Origin: Salinadaptatus halalkaliphilus
GTDB taxonomy: Archaea; Halobacteriota; Halobacteria; Halobacteriales; Natrialbaceae
Assembly: GCF_006543045.1 (NCBI RefSeq)
Contig: NZ_RBZW01000012.1
Coordinates: forward strand, 62,001-126,000
DNA length: 64,000 bases
Direction: 5' to 3'
Both the position numbers and the translations under genes were made by a program. This document shows, one piece after another, positions 16,488 through 24,786 of the stretch. The notes under the pieces are model-generated. The model was not told where the DNA came from, made no database searches, and saw only the letters and a program-made list of their open reading frames with translations. Position 1 is the first letter of the stretch. The number at the start of each line of letters is the position of its first letter.

Positions 16488-16838
16488 TCAGGCTGCAGAT
16501 GCCGTCGGTGGGGAGCTGTAGGATACCGTTTCGACATCAGCAGTTGCGAGTGTGTCGTCGATCACGCTTGCACCGATGTCGGCCGCTGTGGCCTCGTCTT
16601 CGGCCTCGACGCTGATCGTTATGGTGAACGTAACGGTGATCGTGTAGGGGTCGAAGGGGGCCGTCGGATGTTCGTAGATATCGGTGTCGTCTACCGACCA
16701 ATCGAGCACTGGACCATCGGCCTCGAGTGAGGCGAGGGTGTCCGCGAGTTCGTCGCCTGCGTCGTCGCAGGCGGTCGCATCTGCGCCTCCGTGGAGGGTA
16801 ACGAGCGTGGTTCCGGCGCGTGAGACGGTAAATTCCAT
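16488..16838 (-). CDS. hypothetical acidic protein
   Basis: 116 residues from the ATG at 16838 (MEFTVSRAGTTLVTLHGG). The centre holds alternating hydrophobic beta-strand sequence (YTITVTFTITISVEAED). No cysteine-rich motif, signal or membrane segment is visible, apart from one Cys in TACDD. Codon use is typical of the genome. I do not recognise the family. It lies 67 nt upstream of moaD on the same strand, which could imply co-transcription, but no functional link is evident. Confidence 0.6.
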   Translation of the reverse strand: MEFTVSRAGTTLVTLHGGADATACDDAGDELADTLASLEADGPVLDWSVDDTDIYEHPTAPFDPYTITVTFTITISVEAEDEATAADIGASVIDDTLATADVETVSYSSPPTASAA

Positions 16839-16978
16839 ACCAACCGTATCGACTGCGGGTAGTTGAACCCTTGGGATCGTCTGACAGTGTGCGACCGGAT
16901 CGATCTGGTCTCGAGCGGGCTCAGCCACCGTGCGCATGTCGGCTCACTGCTTATTCGGTTCGCGGGCCGAGCGCAGTC

Positions 16979-17233
16979 ATGAAACGTGATCACCGTTCGA
17001 CGCGTCGACGATTGCTCGCATCGGCTGGAACGGTGACCGCAGTGTTCGTCGCTGGCTGTGGCGGCCCAGGTGAACCCGAAGACGACGGGGAGACGGCGGG
17101 TGAAGAAGAGCCCAACGGCGACGGGCCCGACGCCGAAGACGGAACGGGTAACGGCCAGGACATCGAGGACGAGGAGAACGGTGGTGCCGACGAGACGGGA
17201 ACGGACGACGAAGAGAACGCCGGAGACGCCTAG
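16979..17233 (+). CDS. short Tat-exported acidic lipoprotein
   Basis: 84 residues. The N-terminus STRRRLLASAG is a twin-arginine signal, followed by the hydrophobic stretch TVTAVFVAGCGG, which contains a lipobox-like VAGC with Cys about residue 28. The mature part is only about 56 residues, nearly all Glu/Asp/Gly/Asn with no hydrophobic core, so it is probably an unstructured charged lipoprotein. The TAG stop is the first part of a family-A palindrome, which raises the possibility that the ORF was truncated when the element arrived. Confidence 0.6.
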   Translation: MKRDHRSTRRRLLASAGTVTAVFVAGCGGPGEPEDDGETAGEEEPNGDGPDAEDGTGNGQDIEDEENGGADETGTDDEENAGDA

Positions 17234-17317
17234 TACCCTCCCAACCGTCGACTGCTGGGTCGAACCGACACCCGCCAACTGGTTCGACCCAGCAGTGCAG
17301 GCTTGGGAAGCCACTAG
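17230..17317. repeat. family-A palindromic element, copy 1
   Basis: 88 bp from CTAGTACCC to CCACTAG. The inner stem CTGCTGGGTCGAACC pairs perfectly with GGTTCGACCCAGCAG around GACACCCGCCAACT; the outer CCCTCCCAA and GCTTGGGAAGCC segments pair imperfectly. It is nearly identical to 46813-46902 (the main internal difference is CCAACCG versus CCAAGCG). It supplies the TAG stop codon of the acidic lipoprotein gene. No transposase and no clear target duplication are visible. Confidence 0.9.
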
Positions 17318-17483
17318 ACTCCCTGTAAACGACGCGGGACCTCGACCGTTTTCGAATACATGTAGGCATCGGTTTCGATCGGTATGGCTACCTTTTGGTT
17401 GTTGTGACGAAATAAACCGGTCTACAATCACGGTAACTGACTAGCCTGCTTTTCGTACCGACGGCCGCCAATTCGAACGTCGC

Positions 17484-18617
17484 ATGATGATATCACGACG
17501 ATCGACAATCAAGACACTCGGTGTCGTCGGTGCGGGCTCGACACTCACCGGAACGGCGCTGGCTGTCAACGAACACGAAGACGACGAACGCGATCCCGAG
17601 GACGCTCCGGACGACGACGTTGACGTCGGCGCAATTCGGGTGGCACACTTTGGGCCCGACGCGCCGGCGGTCGACGTCTACGTCGACGAGGATCAGGTCC
17701 TCGCGGACGTCGCCTACAGCGAACTCTCTCCCTACCTCGAGATCGAACCCGGAACGTATACGATAATGATTACGGCGGCTGGCGATCCGGAGACGGTCGT
17801 CTACGAGGAGAACGTTCCAGTCGACGCGAACTACTACACGGCCGCTGCGATCGGCGAACTTGGCGGCGACGCTGCTGGATACGAAGCGGAAGATGCCTAC
17901 GACGAAGACGAGGGTGACTACGACGACTACGACGAGCACGAGGACGACTACGACGACGATTACGACGAGCATGAGGACGATTACGACGACGACGAGATGC
18001 TCGACGTGGGGACGTTCGACGTCCTGTTCCTCGTCGACAACGAGCCTGAAAACGTCCAGGAGGATACCGCCGAAATACGCGTCGTCCACGCCTCGCCCGA
18101 CGCGCCGGCAGTCGACATCGCTGATGGCGAAACGGGAGCGACAGTTTTCGAGGACCTCGAGTTCAGCATTCCATCGGGTTACACGCCGGTCGATCCCGGC
18201 GAGCGGACGCTCGAGTTGTTCCCGGCTGACAACGATGCCGACGGTGACGACGATGCCGAACCGGACGAAGACGACCTGATCGCACCGCCGGATCCCGTCG
18301 CCGCCGTCGATGTCGATCTCGAAGAGGGTGTCCCATACACGGCCTACGCAATCGGCTATCTGGACACAGAAGACCTCGCAGACGATCCCGACGACCGATC
18401 GTTCGAGATCGTCCTCACGACGGACGGGACGATGGACGCCGACGACGATCTCGAGGCCGAAGAAGACGAACTGGAACCCGAGGACGGCTCCGAGGCCGAG
18501 GACGACACATACGCCGATGACGCAGACGAACCCGAGCGTGACGACGGAGACGAGGCGTACGATGACGGCGGAGACGAAGACGCGGACGGTGACGGGTACG
18601 ATCCAGTCGAAGCCTGA
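17484..18617 (+). CDS. exported DUF4397-domain protein with acidic repeats
   Basis: 377 residues. The N-terminus MMISRRSTIKTLGVVGAGS is a Tat-like signal ending near GTALA. There are two DUF4397-type beta domains, each opening with a conserved phrase: IRVAHFGPDAPAVDVYVDE (about 52-70) and IRVVHASPDAPAVDIAD (about 203-219). Between them lies a tandem DYDEHEDDYDDD repeat (about 146-170), and an Asp/Glu-rich tail of about 70 residues closes the protein. DUF4397 is a common secreted or envelope-associated domain of unknown function. The acidic segments are probably extended and solvated. Confidence 0.88.
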   Translation: MMISRRSTIKTLGVVGAGSTLTGTALAVNEHEDDERDPEDAPDDDVDVGAIRVAHFGPDAPAVDVYVDEDQVLADVAYSELSPYLEIEPGTYTIMITAAGDPETVVYEENVPVDANYYTAAAIGELGGDAAGYEAEDAYDEDEGDYDDYDEHEDDYDDDYDEHEDDYDDDEMLDVGTFDVLFLVDNEPENVQEDTAEIRVVHASPDAPAVDIADGETGATVFEDLEFSIPSGYTPVDPGERTLELFPADNDADGDDDAEPDEDDLIAPPDPVAAVDVDLEEGVPYTAYAIGYLDTEDLADDPDDRSFEIVLTTDGTMDADDDLEAEEDELEPEDGSEAEDDTYADDADEPERDDGDEAYDDGGDEDADGDGYDPVEA

Positions 18618-18701
18618 TAGGGACTGCTGGTAGTCATTGCCGACGCGACCGGAACCCATCCCGCGGTCGCGTCAATACGTCGTCCAGCAGACCGCCTGAA
18701 A

Positions 18702-18739
18702 CGAGTTACACGCTCATCACACAGCAGTCGTGTAACGAG
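18702..18739. promoter_or_regulatory. inverted repeat between convergent genes
   Basis: CGAGTTACACG (18702-18712) and CGTGTAACGAG (18729-18739) contain an exact 8-bp inverted repeat GTTACACG/CGTGTAAC separated by 16 bp. It lies between the stop of the DUF4397 gene and the stop of the PadR gene. It could be a bidirectional terminator hairpin or a protein-binding site. It is unlike the two repeat families. Confidence 0.4.
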
Positions 18740-18753
18740 CCGTGTCGTCGCTT

Positions 18754-19041
18754 TCAGGGGCTACCATAGACATCGACGTACTGGTCGACCCATTCTTGAC
18801 GACGCTGGAGTACTCGTCGTCCCTTCGGAGTCAGGGCGTAATAGTTCGTCCGCCGATCGAGTTGGCCTTTTTCGACGAGCTCCTCCTCGACGAGCGTGTC
18901 GAGATTCGGATACAACCGGCCGTGTGTAACCGGCTGGTCGATGTAGCGATTGATATCGTCGAGAATCTCCTGCCCGGACGGACGGTCTTTACCGGCGATG
19001 ACGTACAACAGGTCACGTTGGAATCCTGTGAGGTGGTCCAT
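18754..19041 (-). CDS. PadR-family transcriptional regulator
   Basis: 95 residues, almost entirely a winged HTH: MDHLTGFQRDLLYVIAGKDRPSGQEILDDI, then the recognition part THGRLYPNLDTLVEEELVEKGQ and wing RRTNYYALTPKGRRVL. The very short C-terminus lacks the long dimerisation helix of larger PadR proteins, as is usual in haloarchaeal mini-PadR members. A palindrome next to its TATA box suggests autoregulation. It converges with the DUF4397 gene. Confidence 0.92.
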   Translation of the reverse strand: MDHLTGFQRDLLYVIAGKDRPSGQEILDDINRYIDQPVTHGRLYPNLDTLVEEELVEKGQLDRRTNYYALTPKGRRVLQRRQEWVDQYVDVYGSP

Positions 19042-19089
19042 AGATCATCCTCTGAATACCGACCTTCACCCATCTGTGGCTTTGTTATA

Positions 19090-19102
19090 GACGTGATACG
19101 TC
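19090..19102. promoter_or_regulatory. possible PadR operator next to its promoter
   Basis: GACGTGATACGTC is a perfect 5+5 inverted repeat with a 3-bp centre. On the minus strand it lies immediately upstream of the TATAACAA sequence (rc of 19082-19089) that precedes the PadR gene by about 45 nt. Its position over the BRE region would allow repression. This is an inference from position only. Confidence 0.4.
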
Positions 19103-19222
19103 AGTCAGAATAGCCGGAACGGACCCCGTATGGCGATTTGGGACGGGATATCGACCGGATCCGGTCCACCCGAGCGCGCGTATGACGGTGTGCTTTTCTC
19201 ACGGTCGTCCCTACCCGTCCGT

Positions 19223-19789
19223 ATGTCGACCGATCCACTCGCCTGGGAGACACTCGAGCGACAGGTAGCCTACACCTGTCCAGGCTTCGATGTCGTTAAC
19301 GAATCCGTTCGCCTCCCCGACGGCACCGAGACCGACTTCGACTACTGTTCGGAGCCAGCAAGCGTCTGCATTCTCCCCTTCCGTCCCGACGACGAGGTCG
19401 TCTGCATCGAGGAGTGGCGACAGGCCGTCTCCCGCGTCAGCCGCGGGCTCCCCGTCGGCGGAATCGAACCCGAAGACGACGACCTCGAGGCAGGGGCCCG
19501 TCGTGAACTCGCCGAGGAAACCGGCCACGAGGCCGACCGACTCGAGCCGCTGGTGACCGTCGAGCCGGCGAACGGCATCGCCGACGCAGTACTGCATTTT
19601 TTCGTCGCACACGGCTGTCGACCGACCGCCGAACAGCGACTCGACCACAACGAGAGCATCCGCGTCGCGCCGGTCGAACTCGAGGCACTCGTCGACGCCG
19701 TCGGTACAGGGGAGATTCGAGACGGGCGGACGGTGCTCGCATTATCCTACTACAAGCTATTCGGTGCGGGCGATCACCCGAACGAATGA
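19223..19789 (+). CDS. NUDIX hydrolase, ADP-ribose pyrophosphatase type
   Basis: Hydrolyses nucleoside diphosphate-linked compounds, probably ADP-ribose. 188 residues from the ATG at 19223 (MSTDPLAWETLERQVAYTC). The Nudix box is complete: GGIEPEDDDLEAGARRELAE followed by ETG, with the REL-EE metal-binding glutamates, around residues 77-100. The WRQAVSRVSRGLPVGG stretch just before it is typical of ADP-ribose pyrophosphatases. An upstream in-frame GTG/ATG extension is not conserved in character. It sits next to the PadR gene but diverges from it. Confidence 0.9.
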   Translation: MSTDPLAWETLERQVAYTCPGFDVVNESVRLPDGTETDFDYCSEPASVCILPFRPDDEVVCIEEWRQAVSRVSRGLPVGGIEPEDDDLEAGARRELAEETGHEADRLEPLVTVEPANGIADAVLHFFVAHGCRPTAEQRLDHNESIRVAPVELEALVDAVGTGEIRDGRTVLALSYYKLFGAGDHPNE

Positions 19790-19816
19790 ATCCGATCCGA
19801 GGGCCGTCTGCAACGA

Positions 19817-20911
19817 TTAGGTCAGGCTGGTGATCGATGACTGGTCGTCGCCATCACCGTCGGTGGCGTCGTCATCTTGGTCGGCAGAATCGTCCGTTTC
19901 GTCGGCGTCGTTGACGACGTCGTCCTCGAGGTCCTGAAGGTCCTGCATGTCGCCAACCGTTATCGTCTCAGCGTCGAGATCGGTTGGCGACATTGCGACT
20001 GCCGACACCTGCGAAACAGTTTCGGTCTCCGTGTCGTCGGTCTCCTCGTCTTCGTCTGCTCCAGCGTCGTCGGCTTCAGTATCGTCTTCGTCGTCGGCCT
20101 CCTCGAGTGACTGGATGGTCATCGCGTCGACCGAGAACTCCTCGACATCGAACTGTTCGATCGTGAGCGAATCGAACGATTCCGTCCCTGTCTCGTCCTC
20201 GTCGTCGGTGTCGTCTTCGACGATATCGGTATCATCTTCTTCGTCGTCGACGCCGTTGTCTTGTGCAGTGGTCTGGTCGTCGTTGTCTTGTGCGTCGTTT
20301 TCGTCATCGTCGTCACCAAACAGTCCCTCGAACCAGTCGCCGATCTGGTCGATGATACCGTCGTCTTCGACCGCCAGGTCGTCGACCGTCATGCGATCGA
20401 CATCCATCGTCTCGATCGTGAGGTCTTCGATGGTGAGTTCGTCAGCGTCCTCGTCGATCAGATCGATTGTACCGTCGTCTTGGTCATCGACACCGTCGTC
20501 TTCGTCGAGCTCGAGCTCCTCGAACGAGATGTCTTGGAGGTCGAGTTGCTCGATCTCAATGTCGGATATCGTTACGTCCTGTGCGGTCGTGGTCTCGGTT
20601 GGCTCGTCGTTCTCCTGGGTGTCGTCCTGATTCTCCTGAGCGTTGTTCTCTTGGGCCTCGCCATCGTCCTCCTCGTCGAATTCCTCTCCGTTGGCGACCT
20701 CGAGTTCGTCGACGTTCAGCTCCTCGATCGTCGCATCGTCGATGGTGACGTCATCGAGATCGAGCGTCCCCACTTGTACGTTTTCGAGCGTTGCATTCAC
20801 GTCGTCGGTGTCGGCCGCCGGGGCCGTTGCACCGGCGAGGGCCGGGCCGCCCGAGAGGGCAACCACGAGCGCTACGAAGACGACTCCGAGTGTCTGCGAT
20901 CGTGAAGTCAT
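19817..20911 (-). CDS. exported acidic pentad-repeat protein, paralogue 1
   Basis: 364 residues with a cleavable signal (MTSRSQTLGVVFVALVVALSGGPALAGA). The mature chain has five blocks of five-residue repeats of the form [LVAM]-[TDN]-[ILV]-[ED]-[EDx], for example LDLDD VTIDD ATIEE LNVDE LEVAN (about 52-76). Later blocks begin VTISD, LTIED, LTIEQ and near ITVGD. This period and pattern resemble pentapeptide-repeat proteins (A[DN]Lxx), which form a square beta-helix. Linkers are nearly pure Asp/Glu/Asn/Gln. There is no anchor, no cysteine and no enzymatic motif. A paralogue lies directly upstream on the same strand, 264 bp away. Confidence 0.8.
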   Translation of the reverse strand: MTSRSQTLGVVFVALVVALSGGPALAGATAPAADTDDVNATLENVQVGTLDLDDVTIDDATIEELNVDELEVANGEEFDEEDDGEAQENNAQENQDDTQENDEPTETTTAQDVTISDIEIEQLDLQDISFEELELDEDDGVDDQDDGTIDLIDEDADELTIEDLTIETMDVDRMTVDDLAVEDDGIIDQIGDWFEGLFGDDDDENDAQDNDDQTTAQDNGVDDEEDDTDIVEDDTDDEDETGTESFDSLTIEQFDVEEFSVDAMTIQSLEEADDEDDTEADDAGADEDEETDDTETETVSQVSAVAMSPTDLDAETITVGDMQDLQDLEDDVVNDADETDDSADQDDDATDGDGDDQSSITSLT

Positions 20912-21175
20912 GCCTGCAGTGCTACCACAGCTGAGCAGCTAAAATGAGCCGACTGTTGCAGCGTCGTCGCCGAGAAAGGCCCGATTGAGACGATCGCTCG
21001 CGTCGCTAATCAGCTGTTCCTCTCGCTGACCGTCGTCCGAACGGAGGCCGTGGCTCGCTACCGCGGAGTGTGGAGCGAGCAAAATCACCGACGAACGTGT
21101 ACGTCCTGTCACATCTGACCGGAAAAAGACGACAAACCGCTCGATCAGCGCCGTGCTGATCGGTCGTGTGACTGG

Positions 21176-22462
21176 TTAGTTCAGGAGACCGACCGAGAGG
21201 ATCCCGTCGTCATCCTCTTCGTCCTCATCGTCGTCGAACAGCCCATCGTCCTCCTCGTCATCCGGCTCTTCTTCGTCATCGTCGATTTCCTCCTCATCGT
21301 CGTCGACCTCGACCGCATCGTCGTCGGCTTCGTCATCCTCGACGTCCTCGAGGCCGTCAGCTTCGCCGATCGTCATCGAGTCGGCGGTCGCGTCACCGAT
21401 GTCGATCGTGGTTGCAGACAGGTGGGAGATCGTTTCTTCTTCGGCGTCATCGTCGTCATCGACGCCGTTGTCCTCGTCGTCCATCGCGTCATCTTCATCG
21501 TCGACGCCGTTATCTGCCTCGTCGACCGATTCGACGGTCATCGAGTCGACGGTGAGTTCGTCAACGTCGAACTGCTCGATGGTGAGTTCCTCGATGTGTT
21601 CTTCCTCACCGTTTTCGTCGTCGACGCCGTTGTCTTCGTCATCGACGCCGTTTTCGTCGTCCATGGCGTCGTCATCCTCATCGTCATCTTCGTCGTCCAT
21701 CATGTCGTCATCCTCATCATCGGCGAGGTCGTCGTCTTCGTCGTCAGCCATCTCGTCGTCATCCTCGACGGTGAGCTCGTCGATGGTCAGCTGTTCAACG
21801 TCCATCGACTCGATCGTGAGGTCTTCGATGGTGAGTTCGTCAGCGTCCTCGTCGATTAGGTCGAACTCGTCGTTCTCCTCATCCATATCGTTTTCCTCGT
21901 CGTCAACGCCGTTCTCGTCGTCGTCATCCATCATGTCGTCGTCGGCGTCGTCATCCATGGCGTCATCGTCGTCGACGCCGTTGTCCTCGTCGTCAACATC
22001 GTTTTCGTCGTCAGCATCTTCCTCGAGGTCGTCGATCGAGACGTCCTCGAGTTCGAGATGCTCGATTTCGATGTCGGAGAAGGTCACTTCGTCTGCGTCA
22101 TCGACGCCGTTTTCGTCGTCAACGCCGTTATCTTCATCGTCGACGCCATTGTCTTCATCGTCGACATCGTTCTCATCTTCGTCATCATCCATGGCGTCAT
22201 CGTCGTCGACGCCGTTGTCCTCCACGAGTTCTTGGAGGTGCTCCTCATCGGCGTCGAGTTCTTCGACGGTGAGCTCTTCGATCGTCGCGTCCTCGACCGT
22301 GACGTTGTCGAGCTCGAGTGTGTCGATCTGTGCATCTTGGAGTGTGACGTTTACGTCACCGTCGTCTGCGGGCGCTGTCGCCCCGGCAAGGGCTGGGCCG
22401 CCCGAGAGGGCAACCATGAGCGCTACGAAGACGATTCCGAGTGTCTGCGATCGTGAAACCAT
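21176..22462 (-). CDS. exported acidic pentad-repeat protein, paralogue 2
   Basis: 428 residues, a tandem duplicate of the neighbouring downstream gene. The signal peptide (MVSRSQTLGIVFVALMVALS) and the start region are almost the same. The same five pentad blocks occur in the same order (VTLQD AQIDT LELDN VTVED ATIEE LTVEE; VTFSD IEIEH LELED VSIDD; LTIED LTIES MDVEQ LTIDE LTVED; LTIEQ FDVDE LTVDS MTVES; IDIGD ATADS MTIGE). The linkers between them are longer and made of DNGVDDE/DDEDD units that repeat at the DNA level (GTCGTCGACGCCGTTGTC on the plus strand). The net charge must be extremely negative. Role unknown; a surface or matrix component is plausible. Confidence 0.8.
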   Translation of the reverse strand: MVSRSQTLGIVFVALMVALSGGPALAGATAPADDGDVNVTLQDAQIDTLELDNVTVEDATIEELTVEELDADEEHLQELVEDNGVDDDDAMDDDEDENDVDDEDNGVDDEDNGVDDENGVDDADEVTFSDIEIEHLELEDVSIDDLEEDADDENDVDDEDNGVDDDDAMDDDADDDMMDDDDENGVDDEENDMDEENDEFDLIDEDADELTIEDLTIESMDVEQLTIDELTVEDDDEMADDEDDDLADDEDDDMMDDEDDDEDDDAMDDENGVDDEDNGVDDENGEEEHIEELTIEQFDVDELTVDSMTVESVDEADNGVDDEDDAMDDEDNGVDDDDDAEEETISHLSATTIDIGDATADSMTIGEADGLEDVEDDEADDDAVEVDDDEEEIDDDEEEPDDEEDDGLFDDDEDEEDDDGILSVGLLN

Positions 22463-22814
22463 GCACTCGAGTTACAACGGCGTAACGGGCTAAAACGAGT
22501 CGACTGTTACAGAATTAGATCGGTGAAATTGAGGGTTTGAGACCTGCAACGGTCGATAATCCCGCTTTCACTAGCTTCGTCATCGCTCGAGTGAGTGTCG
22601 CGTCCTGAAACCAATCACTCGAGCGGGCACTCCGTTGTGCTTGCAGTCGCCGCCGCGGTATGAGCCTGTCGGTGAACGGGCCCCTTACGTGACCGAAGAC
22701 CGTCGTTCGAGCGAGGCGATACTACAAAACAAGTCAAGGGAATGTCAATATGGCGGCCCGATCGCTCGCGACGAATCTGCACTGACTTACGTTGGCCACT
22801 GCAATCTCTCTTCG
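22463..22814. other. 352-bp divergent intergenic region
   Basis: This region separates the divergent pentad-repeat gene (-) and tgtA (+). It holds their promoters; CTTACG near 22787-22792, about 27 nt before the tgtA ATG, may serve as a weak TATA element for a leaderless transcript. The frame of tgtA stays open for 180 bases upstream, but the translated sequence has no conserved character, so I do not extend the gene. No RNA gene or repeat is evident. Confidence 0.5.
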
Positions 22815-24293
22815 ATGCGCGAGCACTTCGAACTACGGGCCACCGATGCCGGTGGACGGCTCGGGGAACTTACCGTTCCACGTGCGGGCGTCACCGTCGA
22901 GACGCCGGCGCTGCTGCCCGTGATTAATCCGAATTTGGACACGCTCAGCCCGCGTCGTCTCGCCGAGGAGTTCGGTGCCGAGATCCTCATTACCAACTCC
23001 TACATCATCCACGGCACCGACGATGTCCGCGAGCGCGCCCTCGAGGACGGACTCCACGAACTGCTGGATTTCCCGGGCGCGATCATGACCGACTCGGGCT
23101 CGTTCCAGCTTTCGGAGTACGGCGAAATCGACGTGACAACCGAGGAAATTCTGGAATTCCAACGCGCGATCGGCTCGGATATCGCCACGCCGGTCGACAT
23201 TCCGACGCCGCCGGACATCTCCCGCGAACGGGCCGCCGACGAACTCGAGACGACCCAGGAACGGCTCGAAATCGCCGACCGCGCCGACACCGGAGAGATG
23301 CTCGTCAGTGCCCCCGTCCAGGGGTCGACCTACCCGGATCTGCGCGAAACAGCTGGCCGCCACGCCGACGCTACGTCGCTGGACGTCTTCCCGGTCGGCG
23401 CCGTCGTGCCGCTGTTGAACGAGTATCGCTACGGCGACATGGTCGACGTCGTCGCCGCCGCCAAGCGCGGACTCGGCGCCGACGCGCCGGTCCACCTCTT
23501 CGGCGCGGGCCACCCGATGATGTTCGCCCTCGGCGTCGCGATGGGCTGTGATCTGTTCGATTCGGCTGCCTACGCCTTGTACGCTCGCGACGATCGGTAT
23601 CTCACCGTTCGCGGTACGCACCACCTCGAGAATCTCGACTATCTTCCCTGTTCCTGCTCGATCTGTGCCGAGTATTCGCCCGACGAGCTTCGAGAGCTCC
23701 CCGAGGACGAGCGCGAATCCGAACTCGCCGCCCACAATCTTCACGTCACCTTCGCCGAAATTCGACGGATCAAGCAGGCCATCCGCGCCGGCAACCTGCT
23801 GGAACTCGTCGAGGAGCGCGCTCGAGCGCACCCAACGATGCTCGATGGCTACCGGACGCTACTCGACCACGCCGCCCAGCTCGAGCGATCCGATCCCGTC
23901 TCGAAGGGCACCTTCTTCTACACGTCTCAGGAGAGTGCTCGTCGCCCGGAAGTGTTGCGCCACCACGAGCGCATCGCGCGACTCTCGACGCCCGATTCGC
24001 TGTTGCTGACTGAGGCAGACTCCCCGCGAAGCGACGAATACGACGATATCTGGCGCGTCGAACCCCCGTTCGGCCCCTTCCCGCGCGATCTCTCGAAGAG
24101 CTATCCCCTCACCGCCGAAGTGCCGGATCGGACCGACCGCGCGGCGCTCGAGGCCGCAGTCCGGGGCGTTTCCCGGCTCGTCGAAGCCAATCCCGAAACG
24201 GACGTCACGCTGGCCCATCGTGGCTGGCCCGCGGATGTCGTCGCCAGGCTACCCGAGCGCGTCTCGGTACTCGACGTGGCCGGCGATTCCTGA
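22815..24293 (+). CDS. tgtA: archaeosine tRNA-guanine(15) transglycosylase
   Basis: Exchanges guanine-15 in tRNA for preQ0, the first step of archaeosine formation. 492 residues from the ATG at 22815 ([19 protein letters not shown]). The catalytic Asp region [13 protein letters not shown] lies near residues 91-103; the [10 protein letters not shown] and [15 protein letters not shown] base-recognition segments follow; and the zinc site CSCSIC near 280 with a downstream His completes the TGT domain. There is no obvious C-terminal PUA domain, so the protein is shorter than euryarchaeal full-length TgtA. The radical-SAM enzyme for the last step is encoded at 47.4 kb. Confidence 0.95.
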   Translation: MREHFELRATDAGGRLGELTVPRAGVTVETPALLPVINPNLDTLSPRRLAEEFGAEILITNSYIIHGTDDVRERALEDGLHELLDFPGAIMTDSGSFQLSEYGEIDVTTEEILEFQRAIGSDIATPVDIPTPPDISRERAADELETTQERLEIADRADTGEMLVSAPVQGSTYPDLRETAGRHADATSLDVFPVGAVVPLLNEYRYGDMVDVVAAAKRGLGADAPVHLFGAGHPMMFALGVAMGCDLFDSAAYALYARDDRYLTVRGTHHLENLDYLPCSCSICAEYSPDELRELPEDERESELAAHNLHVTFAEIRRIKQAIRAGNLLELVEERARAHPTMLDGYRTLLDHAAQLERSDPVSKGTFFYTSQESARRPEVLRHHERIARLSTPDSLLLTEADSPRSDEYDDIWRVEPPFGPFPRDLSKSYPLTAEVPDRTDRAALEAAVRGVSRLVEANPETDVTLAHRGWPADVVARLPERVSVLDVAGDS

Positions 24294-24379
24294 CGCCGCT
24301 GTCGGGCGACTCGAGCGCCACGCTTGGAACGGGCACCGCCGACCAGAACACCGAAGAGGGCTGCAGACCCAGTAGGCGT

Positions 24380-24736
24380 ATGCTCGGCGCCGCATCGCTC
24401 GCCCTCGGTCTCATCGTAATGGTCCTGTTTACGTCGTGGCTGGTCAGACGGTTTCGTGGCCCCTCGAGCGAACAGCACGAGTCCTTCGAGCGACACAGAG
24501 AGGCCCAACAGCGCGAGCCGCCGGTCGAACTGGGCGAGACAGTTACCGTCGCCATCGAGGAGTTTACCGTACATCACACCGGCGACAAACAGGCCGTCTG
24601 CAAGGTCGAAGGGTTCGTCGTCTTCGTCGAGGATCTTCCGAGCGGGCTCGAGGTCGGCGACGTAATCGAAGCCGAAATCCTGTCGTTTAACCGGGGTTAC
24701 ACCTCGGCGACGGCCCGATTCCTCGGGCGGTCCTGA
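24380..24736 (+). CDS. membrane-anchored TRAM-domain protein
   Basis: 118 residues. One hydrophobic segment (about 3-23) is followed by a charged stretch rich in Glu/Arg/Gln, then a TRAM domain (about 50-116): LGETVTVAIEEFTVHHTGD, AVCKVEGFVVFVEDLPSGL and VGDVIEAEILSFNRGYTSATARF. TRAM is an OB-type RNA-binding fold found on tRNA-modifying enzymes and as free archaeal proteins. Location just downstream of tgtA on the same strand suggests, without proving, a link to tRNA or RNA at the membrane. Confidence 0.85.
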   Translation: MLGAASLALGLIVMVLFTSWLVRRFRGPSSEQHESFERHREAQQREPPVELGETVTVAIEEFTVHHTGDKQAVCKVEGFVVFVEDLPSGLEVGDVIEAEILSFNRGYTSATARFLGRS

Positions 24737-24786
24737 TCGCGTCGCGGTCGGGAAACGCTTTTTCACCGGGCGAGCGTGTGTCCAGT

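Noticed and set aside
17493-18659. 388-residue Val-rich open frame on the minus strand opposite the DUF4397 gene
   Set aside because: This is the mirror of the Asp-rich gene; its Val/Arg composition is explained by complementarity, and it has no recognisable domain.
21590-22230. Regular repeats that could be mistaken for a CRISPR array
   Set aside because: The repeats are in frame, encode DNGVDDE units inside a gene, vary in spacing, and have no unique spacers.
21399-22493. 364-residue Ser-rich open frame on the plus strand opposite the pentad-repeat gene
   Set aside because: Asp codons GAC/GAT read antisense as GTC/ATC and, in other frames, as TCG/TCA, so Asp-rich genes give long Ser- or Val-rich antisense frames. 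There is no signal, domain or promoter of its own.
22635-22814. In-frame N-terminal extension of TgtA by 60 residues
   Set aside because: The extension has no conserved sequence, and [18 protein letters not shown] at 22815 is the usual start of the archaeal enzyme.
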